Source: Thermopetrobacter sp. TC1
GTDB taxonomy: Bacteria > Pseudomonadota > Alphaproteobacteria > Rhizobiales > Aestuariivirgaceae
Assembly (NCBI RefSeq): GCF_000746275.1
Contig: NZ_KN050828.1
Coordinates: 751,884-815,883 of the forward strand
Length of the DNA: 64,000 nucleotides
Direction of reading: 5' to 3'
The notes beneath the pieces are model-generated. The model saw only the letters and a program-made list of their open reading frames with translations, had not been told where the DNA came from and ran no database searches. Position numbers and translations under genes: made by a program. Below are positions 58,235 to 64,000 of this stretch, in pieces. Numbering within the stretch: position 1 is the first letter of the stretch; each line of letters starts with the position of its first letter.

Positions 58235-59029
58235 ATGCAGTCCCGGCAGTTGCGTTTTCTAGATGCACGTGATGGCATCCTCATCGGCATTCTCGGTATC
58301 GGTTTCGTTCTGGCCCTGGCGGCTTGGATCTTCGTGCATGTTTTCAGCGTGAAGCTGGCGGAAGTCCATCTCAAGCACCGGGCGAAGGGCATTGCCGAAG
58401 AAGTGGTGCGCATGCTCGGCTCTGAGCCGCAGGGGCAGTCGATCGAAGGTGCTTTGCGCGTGACCATGGAGATGATGGGCATCCGCGGCCTGGCCGTTCT
58501 TGGCAATGACGGCAACATCCTGATCCACGCCGGCAAGCTGGCCAAGGTGGCGGACGGACAGAAGGTGATCCAAGGTGCGGATGGCATCCGTCTGTCTTCA
58601 ATGATGCAGAACGTGGACGGGCTGGCGCAACGCTATGTTCATGTGGTGGTGCCGGATGAACAGACCGGCCTGGTGGCCATCATGGACATGGAGGCCGACG
58701 GGCTGATTGCCTGGTATCGCCGGATCGGGACGGTGTTTGCCGAAGTCATCACGGGCCTGCTGGCTCTGGGCGTGCTGGTCATCGGGTTGACACTGAGCCG
58801 GCGCTATCAGGAACGGGTTCTGGCGGACAAGGAAATTGCGACATTGCGCCAGCAAAACGCCGAGGAACAGAAGCGGGTGGAGGCCCTGCAGCTGCAGCTT
58901 ATCCGGCTTCAGGAAGAAATGGCGGAGCTAAACCGAAAGCTTGCTAAAGCCATGAAGGATCATGCCGGCAGGAAGGGTGCGAAAGGCGACCAGGCCCGGG
59001 CCTCGACCGGAACGGATGGTGGGCGCTGA
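58235..59029 (+). CDS. Two-helix membrane sensor-like protein with C-terminal coiled coil, unknown function
   Basis: 264 residues from the ATG at 58235, which has AAGGA 9 bases upstream. Earlier ATGs at 58226 and 58229 are too close to it. Helix 1 is near residues 15-38, an about 110-residue periplasmic domain follows (IRGLAVLGNDGNILIHAGKL, PAS/dCACHE-like by eye), helix 2 is near 167-190, and a strong Gln/Glu coiled coil then runs to about 235 before a basic end. There is no kinase, cyclase or methyl-accepting domain, so it looks like a sensor without an output. Function unknown. Confidence 0.75.
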   Translation: MQSRQLRFLDARDGILIGILGIGFVLALAAWIFVHVFSVKLAEVHLKHRAKGIAEEVVRMLGSEPQGQSIEGALRVTMEMMGIRGLAVLGNDGNILIHAGKLAKVADGQKVIQGADGIRLSSMMQNVDGLAQRYVHVVVPDEQTGLVAIMDMEADGLIAWYRRIGTVFAEVITGLLALGVLVIGLTLSRRYQERVLADKEIATLRQQNAEEQKRVEALQLQLIRLQEEMAELNRKLAKAMKDHAGRKGAKGDQARASTGTDGGR

Positions 59030-59168
59030 AAAACGGGGCTATTGCAGAGATGGCACTTGGCATGCCCGCATGAAAAACACAGCATCATTTTGCTGTTGCA
59101 TCCTGCCAACAGCGGCGATTATCTAGAGCCGTAAAGAGCGTGCAGGGGTTTGCATATCCACGGAGCTG

Positions 59169-59912
59169 ATGCCGAACATGGCGGCCGCAAGGCGAGGCAA
59201 GCGTGTTCTGATCGTGCTGCACCAGGCGACATCGACGCCGGGGCGGATCGGGCATTGGCTGCGCCAACGCGGTGTTGAACTGGATATTCGCTATCCCGTT
59301 TTCGGGGATGAGCTGCCTGCGAGCCTGGAAGCGCATCATGGCGCGATCATTTTCGGTGGCCCCGGATCGGTCAACGACAATTGCGCGCATTTCCGCAAGG
59401 AGATCGACTGGCTCTCCGTGCCCCTGCGCGAAAACAAGCCCTATATCGGTATTTGCCTGGGGGCGCAGATGCTGGCCAAGCATCTGGGCGCCAGGGTTGG
59501 GCCGCATCCGGACGGATATTGCGAAGTGGGCTATTACCCCGTGCGGCCGACTTCACTGGGCGCGGCCCTGTGCGATTGCTGGCCGGAATATGTCTATCAA
59601 TGGCATCGGGAAGGCTTTGACATACCGGCCGGTGCACAAAAGCTTCTGGAAGGGCTGGGGTATTTTCCCAATCAGGCCTTTCGCTTCGGGGCGGCGTTTG
59701 GTTTTCAGTTCCATCCGGAAGTGACCACCGCCATGCTGCATCGCTGGACGGTCAAATCCGCCGAGAGTCTGTCCTGGCCCGGAGCGCGGCCGCTGTCCAC
59801 CCATTTCGAGGACAGGCTCGTGCATGATCCGGCCGTTTCCTGCTGGCTGGACCGGTTCCTCGATTTCTGGCTGACCCTGCAGCCGGGCCGTCAGGATCAG
59901 GTTGCGGCCTGA
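59169..59912 (+). CDS. Class I glutamine amidotransferase-like protein
   Basis: 247 residues. The triad is visible: nucleophile Cys in YIGICLGAQMLAKHLG near residue 95, and His-Glu in FQFHPEVTTAMLHRW. The fold begins VLIVLHQATSTPGRIGHWL and GAIIFGGPGSVND. It resembles free-standing GMP synthase-like or gamma-glutamyl amide hydrolases. The real substrate is unknown. No partner synthetase is adjacent. It follows the membrane sensor-like gene by about 140 bases. Confidence 0.85.
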   Translation: MPNMAAARRGKRVLIVLHQATSTPGRIGHWLRQRGVELDIRYPVFGDELPASLEAHHGAIIFGGPGSVNDNCAHFRKEIDWLSVPLRENKPYIGICLGAQMLAKHLGARVGPHPDGYCEVGYYPVRPTSLGAALCDCWPEYVYQWHREGFDIPAGAQKLLEGLGYFPNQAFRFGAAFGFQFHPEVTTAMLHRWTVKSAESLSWPGARPLSTHFEDRLVHDPAVSCWLDRFLDFWLTLQPGRQDQVAA

Positions 59913-59984
59913 ATGTCAGTGACAGGGGCTGATCCCGCGGGGTTTTTGCCTTTGCCATTCGGGCGCTTCTAAAGGCGTTTTCCT

Positions 59985-61199
59985 TTACTCCGCCTCTTCC
60001 TCCAGAGCCTGGCCGTAGTGAAAGCGGGCGATCTCCATGCGCTCCAGAGCCTCCTGTTCCAGCGGCTCCAGGTCCAGTTTCGCTTCCGCTTCCAGAACCT
60101 TGTCCAGACGGGCGCGGGTTTCCGGATGCCGGGGCACGAAGAGGCTGCAGGTATCCTCGCAGGGACGTGCCGAGATTTCTTCCGTTCCGATGCGGGCGGC
60201 GAGATCAATGATCTCCCGCTTGTTGAAACCGGCGAGCGGACGCAGGACGGGCAGGGTGGCGGCAGCATCAATGGCGGCCATGTTCTCCAGCGTCTGGGAG
60301 GCGACCTGTCCGACGCTTTCGCCGGTGATGAGCGCGCGCGCTTTCACGCGGGCGGCATAGCGACAGGCGATGCGCATGAAGCTGCGCCGGAGCAGCACCA
60401 CGCGCAGGGCTTCCGGCGCACGCTCTTCCAGATGCAGCTGGATAGGCAGCACGGGGCACAGGGCCAAATTCAGGCGCCCCTGAAAATCGCTGAGGCGAGA
60501 AGCCAGATCCTTGGCGGCCTCGATGGGTTCGTCGGAGGTCTGGGGGGCGGAATGAAAGTGCAGGGGCAGAATGCGCACGCCGCGCTTCATCATGAGAAAG
60601 GTGGCAACGGGCGAATCAAAGCCGGCGGAGAGCAGAGCGACAGCGCGGCCAGAGGAGCCGACGGCAAGACCGCCGATGCCGCGTTCCTTGACATAAACGG
60701 CGATGTGCCGGTCCAGCACCTCGATGATGACCTCGCGGTCGAAGCCTTTCATGGCGGCCTTGAGCTTCTCACCGCGGGTGCGGAACATGGCGGCGGCGAA
60801 AGCGCGCTCGATCTCGAAGGATTTCAGGGGAAAGCGCTTGTCGGTGCGGCGTGCGGTGACACGGAAGGTTCCGCCCGCGACGAGATCAGCCATGCGCGGC
60901 GCAAGGGTAAGCAGGCTGTCCATATCCTTGTTCGTGGTGTGCACGAAGCCGAAGGTGGAAACGCCGGGGAAAAGGGCGAGGTCCTTGCGCACGGTCTCTT
61001 CGGCTTCGGCCGTCAGCCCTTCGCCGATCTCATCCAGAAAGATGCGCCCCCAGGCATTACGCGCCCGCAGGGGGAGCGCACGAGCTCGTGCCCAGGCGTT
61101 GAGGTTGGCAATGAGTTGCTCCTCGAATTGCCGGCGCCGGCCGCGCTTGAGGGCTATTTCGTCGTAATGGACGATGAGGCGTTCCTGACCGCTGGACAT
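59985..61199 (-). CDS. thiI: tRNA uracil 4-sulfurtransferase ThiI (no rhodanese domain)
   Basis: 404 residues. The ferredoxin-like and THUMP domains are N-terminal and the PP-loop is ALLSAGFDSPVATFLMMKRG. GESVGQVASQTLENMAAID and the Cys-containing loop in ISARPCEDTCSLFVP follow. The about 100-residue rhodanese domain seen in E. coli ThiI is absent and the protein ends after helices. It would make 4-thiouridine in tRNA with sulfur from a separate carrier, or have a related sulfur role. Confidence 0.92.
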   Translation of the reverse strand: MSSGQERLIVHYDEIALKRGRRRQFEEQLIANLNAWARARALPLRARNAWGRIFLDEIGEGLTAEAEETVRKDLALFPGVSTFGFVHTTNKDMDSLLTLAPRMADLVAGGTFRVTARRTDKRFPLKSFEIERAFAAAMFRTRGEKLKAAMKGFDREVIIEVLDRHIAVYVKERGIGGLAVGSSGRAVALLSAGFDSPVATFLMMKRGVRILPLHFHSAPQTSDEPIEAAKDLASRLSDFQGRLNLALCPVLPIQLHLEERAPEALRVVLLRRSFMRIACRYAARVKARALITGESVGQVASQTLENMAAIDAAATLPVLRPLAGFNKREIIDLAARIGTEEISARPCEDTCSLFVPRHPETRARLDKVLEAEAKLDLEPLEQEALERMEIARFHYGQALEEEAE

Positions 61200-61321
61200 G
61201 GACGGGTCCCATAATGGTGGTTTCGCTTGACGGGGAATTGCAGCCGTATCCTAAGCGCAATGCGGTTGTCTTGCAGCACAGGGATTGTCAAGCCCGCATT
61301 GAGATTTGGACAGAGTTCAAA

Positions 61322-61349
61322 TGAAAATTCGCTTATCAGCGAATTTTCA
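61322..61349. terminator. Symmetric hairpin between thiI and the M23 gene, likely terminator
   Basis: TGAAAATTCGC (61322-61332) and GCGAATTTTCA (61339-61349) are perfect 11-bp arms with a 6-base loop. The arms carry A- and T-runs, so it may stop transcription in either direction, most usefully the minus-strand M23 transcript before thiI. The rest of 61200-61487 shows no gene. Confidence 0.6.
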
Positions 61350-61487
61350 CACCACTCACCGCCCCGCGCCCCCGCTTGGGCCACCCGATATTATGCATCA
61401 AACAGGGTGCTTGGGCGGCCGACGCGGGACGGTTTAGTGAATTATCGGTTGGGCTCTCAGGGGAAGCCCGCCCATCGTGATGAGGGA

Positions 61488-63317
61488 TCAACGGGTGTTC
61501 TGGGCGACGCGGGTGGAAACAGGCGTTTTCTTGAGAAGGGCCAACACCTGTTTGCGATACTGGCGGAAGAGCTCCAAGGCCTTGCCCTTCAGCCTGACGC
61601 GCGTGGCCACACGTACGCGCAGCGGATTGACCGGCTTTTTGTTGATGCGCACTTCGTAATGCAGATGCGGGCCGGTCACGCGGCCGGATGCGCCGACATA
61701 GCCGATGACCTGCCCCTGCCGGACACGCACGCCCTTGCGAATGCCGCGGGCGATGCGGCTCTGGTGGGCATACAGCGTGACATAGCCGTTGGGATGGCGG
61801 ATCATGACCGTGCGGCCATAGCCGCCACGCCAGCCGGCATGAATGACGACACCATCGCCGGCGGCGCGAATGGGCGTGCCGGGCGGGGCGGCAAAGTCCA
61901 CACCTGTGTGGAGCTTGGTGTAGCCGAGAACGGGATGGCGTCGATAGCCGAAACCTGAGGAGATGCGCGCACCGGAGATGGGTGTGCGCATCAGGTTGCG
62001 GATGACGGAACGCCCTTTCTCATCGAAGAAGGCGGTGCGGCCCTTGGGCGTGGTGAAACGGTAGATGGCGTGTTTGCGGCCGCTGAGTGTGAGGGCGGCG
62101 TAATAGAGAACCTTTCTGCGCTTCGACGAACCGGAGCGGGGCGCGCCATAGAGAATCTCGAAGGTATCGCCTTTCTTGACCTGGCGCTGCAGGTCGATGC
62201 TGTAGCCAAAGGCCCGCAGCATTTCGCTGATGATGTAGGGCGGCACCCCCTTGTCCCGCGCGGCGGCGTAGAGAGAGGAGGTGATGGTGCCGCGCACGTG
62301 GATATAGGGGCTTTCCTTCGTGGCCTTCTCTTTCGTGCGCGCGCGGACGGTGAGGGTCTTGTCGCGTTCGATGCGGGCGGAGAACTGGCCGTCCTCGTCG
62401 GATTCGACGATCAGCTTGCGGCCGGGGGCCACGTTCAGGGCGAGATAGACGGGGTAGGTGACTTCCGATCCGTAGAAGTCCTGCTGACGGTCGAGCGTGA
62501 TGGCGATCTTCTGTCCGGCCCGCAGCTTCAGGCCCGGAACCGTCTTCTCGATTGTGGCCTGCAGGGCGCGGGCCACTTCCTCGGATACGCCGAGTCGCAT
62601 GAGGTGATCGATCAGGGTTTCGCCCGCCTTGAGAAGGATGGTGCGATCCACGGGCTCAAGCGGCGGGCGCTTGCGGACGACAGTTTCATTGCCCGCAGAT
62701 CCGAGGCCCGATCTGCCCGGTGCATAGTAGAGAATGCCCTGCAACACCTCAGGCGTGGACACGTCACGCAGGATTTCGGTTTCCGCCGGCAGGCTGGCCA
62801 GCTGAATGAGGGGCTCCTTGGATGTTGCCTCGGATTTTTCCTCTGGCGCGGTTGTGATAGCTTGATTGCTCCCCAAAGACAGGGGCAATGCCGCATTGAG
62901 AGCGGCCGATTGCGTCACTGCGGTTTCCAGATCCGTCTTGGCGGAAATCACGGGCCGCTGCCATGGCACGTCCGTACCGGTGCGCGCCGTCTGTTCGGGG
63001 CGGATGGCGGCGGTGCCGCGGCCTTCCATCATGGTGATGAAAAGGGAGACGGCCACAAGGCCGAGAATGGCCCCCGCACCACCGGCGAGAAAGATCATGC
63101 GCCGGCCGCTCGCCGCCTTCCTCGGCTGAATGTTTTCAGCGAAGAAATCCAGAGGATCATCGTGGAGATGATTGGGGTGATCCTCGCTTCCGTTGCCGGA
63201 ATGAAAGGCGTCGTTCGAAGGAGACTCCATGCCCGAGGAGAAGAGAGAATCGTCTTGATTCCGGTGAAACCGCTCAGACGTATGGTTGCGCCCCGAACCG
63301 AAGCCAGGATTACCCAT
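61488..63317 (-). CDS. M23-family peptidoglycan endopeptidase (membrane-anchored)
   Basis: 609 residues from the ATG at 63317, preceded by GAGGGG at 9 bases. A disordered N-terminus of about 75 residues precedes one membrane helix (IFLAGGAGAILGLVAVSLFI). A LysM/OapA-like middle follows (LLKAGETLIDHLMRLGVSEE, then KVLYYAALTLSGR). The LytM/M23 domain has GYRRHPVLGYTKLHTGVDFA, RHPNGYVTLYAHQSRI and PHLHYEVRINKKPVNPL, with all zinc ligands (HxxxD and HxH). It cleaves peptidoglycan cross-links, probably in division or growth. Confidence 0.9.
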   Translation of the reverse strand: MGNPGFGSGRNHTSERFHRNQDDSLFSSGMESPSNDAFHSGNGSEDHPNHLHDDPLDFFAENIQPRKAASGRRMIFLAGGAGAILGLVAVSLFITMMEGRGTAAIRPEQTARTGTDVPWQRPVISAKTDLETAVTQSAALNAALPLSLGSNQAITTAPEEKSEATSKEPLIQLASLPAETEILRDVSTPEVLQGILYYAPGRSGLGSAGNETVVRKRPPLEPVDRTILLKAGETLIDHLMRLGVSEEVARALQATIEKTVPGLKLRAGQKIAITLDRQQDFYGSEVTYPVYLALNVAPGRKLIVESDEDGQFSARIERDKTLTVRARTKEKATKESPYIHVRGTITSSLYAAARDKGVPPYIISEMLRAFGYSIDLQRQVKKGDTFEILYGAPRSGSSKRRKVLYYAALTLSGRKHAIYRFTTPKGRTAFFDEKGRSVIRNLMRTPISGARISSGFGYRRHPVLGYTKLHTGVDFAAPPGTPIRAAGDGVVIHAGWRGGYGRTVMIRHPNGYVTLYAHQSRIARGIRKGVRVRQGQVIGYVGASGRVTGPHLHYEVRINKKPVNPLRVRVATRVRLKGKALELFRQYRKQVLALLKKTPVSTRVAQNTR

Positions 63318-63678
63318 TTGCACCGTCCCCTCAGGCACTGACTGTGCGGCCTTTCACGGAAAGCTCGCCCCAAGCCATCTGCCCTCAAGTTTACAGAGGG
63401 TTTGTGATGAAAACGTGGCGAAACGGTGTTTGCTGCCGTCTCGATGCGGGTGCCCCCTGACTTGCGGACAAGGCCGGCGATTGAATTTGCGCAAAATGCC
63501 TTCTTTCGCGGCCGTGTCCGGCAAAAGGCAATGTGGCAGGCCACCCGGGTTTCGTCAAGCCTAGGTGGAACAAGGTTAGGAAATGGTTAACGATGCGTCC
63601 TGAAGTGTGCGAGGGATGTGGTGATGGTCGCGTCTTGTGCGCGATTGATGGCGGAATTTCACACGCATTGATATGGCG

Positions 63679-63731
63679 TGAAAAAAATCGAAAAAAGGTG
63701 CTTGACAGGAGAAAATCACTGCGCATATAAG
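63679..63731 (+). promoter_or_regulatory. Strong rRNA operon promoter with UP-like element
   Basis: A-tracts GTGAAAAAAATCGAAAAAAG (63679-63698) act as an UP-like element, then TTGACA (63702-63707) and TATAAG (63726-63731) with an 18-base spacer. An overlapping ATATAA gives 17 bases. The strong match and the leader that follows point to an rrn operon. Confidence 0.75.
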
Positions 63732-64000
63732 ACGCGCACCTCGCGGGGCCGAGGCGGCGCGAAAGTTCGCAACGACGTGTCGCTGCTGCCGCGATCTCCT
63801 TGAAAAGCCGTGCTGATTGCCGATAAGCGGTTCTCCGGAGAGAGGCGCTTGCGGCACGGTTCGCGCTTGAAGGAGGCGGTCCCGCCGCTGTTTGACAGAG
63901 TGTGAAAAGAGTGCGTGGCAGGCATTCTGCAAGGGAATGCCTTGCAAGTGGCGAGGCGATGGGGGCAAACCAAAAAAATCGCCTCGAGGAAAAAATTCCC
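63732..64000 (+). ncRNA. rRNA operon leader (5' of a 16S gene beyond the window)
   Basis: It contains a boxA-like GCTGTTTGACA (63887-63897), a hairpin AGGCATTC/GAATGCCT (63920-63942) and a longer one CGAGGCGAT/ATCGCCTCG (63952-63986), as expected for antitermination and RNase III processing stems. No 16S sequence itself is reached. Confidence 0.65.

Larger units (their letters stand above)
63318..64000. other. 683-base region with no protein gene, ending in the rrn leader
   Basis: No gene is supported. From 63318 to 63570 nothing specific is seen. A near-consensus CtrA-like motif TTAG-N7-TTAAC is at 63576-63591. From 63679 the sequence is an rRNA promoter and leader that runs off the right edge. 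Confidence 0.6.

Overview
The window is GC-rich, gene-dense chromosomal DNA from an alphaproteobacterium. The signs are a GcrA cell-cycle regulator, a hopanoid side-chain module (HpnN, HpnH), a long-form dCTP deaminase, a DUF1013 regulator, an IalB-type protein, GANTC sites and CtrA-like TTAA-N7-TTAA motifs. It holds about 55 protein genes, two tRNA genes, and at its right edge the promoter and leader of an rRNA operon whose 16S gene would lie just outside. Family level cannot be decided from this sequence.

Layout: 1-4.2 kb, the end of an unidentified gene and hpnN-hpnH. 4.2-6.5 kb, tRNA-Thr, a MITE-like element, and a compositionally foreign pair: an inverse-autotransporter barrel and an AT-rich secreted protein. 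6.5-13.5 kb, quinone oxidoreductase, ppa, rlmN, IalB-like, DUF1232, DUF1013, argH. 13.5-19.5 kb, tlpA, ccdA, an M15/DUF882 hydrolase, thiN, coaBC, flp pilin. 19.6-30 kb, hrcA-grpE, an enoyl-CoA hydratase, rpsT, the argB-HAD-dapD operon, gcrA facing argD-argF. 29.4-38 kb, dcd-dnaQ, a flippase/acyltransferase pair, prpE, tRNA-Phe, three small membrane or metal proteins. 38-50 kb, methyltransferase-hisC-tyrC facing gloB, a tungsten-type aldehyde oxidoreductase, zapE, ccmCDG, acs. 50-52.7 kb, a three-gene membrane-stress cassette. 53-64 kb, leuS-lptE-holA, yggS, an unknown bitopic protein, a glutamine amidotransferase, thiI, an M23 hydrolase, and the rrn promoter.

Most genes are housekeeping and hang together as pathways: arginine (argB, argD, argF, argH), lysine/peptidoglycan (dapD), aromatic amino acids and histidine (tyrC, hisC), CoA and thiamine cofactors, cytochrome c maturation (ccmCDG, ccdA, tlpA), acyl-CoA activation (acs, prpE), DNA replication (holA, dnaQ, dcd) and envelope assembly (lptE, M23, DUF882, hopanoids).

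The least ordinary features are: (1) an operon at 50.1-52.7 kb pairing a HtpX-fold protein that has lost its zinc-protease residues with a PspA-like coiled-coil protein and a LemA protein; (2) the transferred-looking inverse-autotransporter island beside a MITE; (3) candidate cell-cycle control sites (CtrA-like, GANTC, DnaA-box-like) in front of envelope hydrolases, gcrA and dcd-dnaQ.
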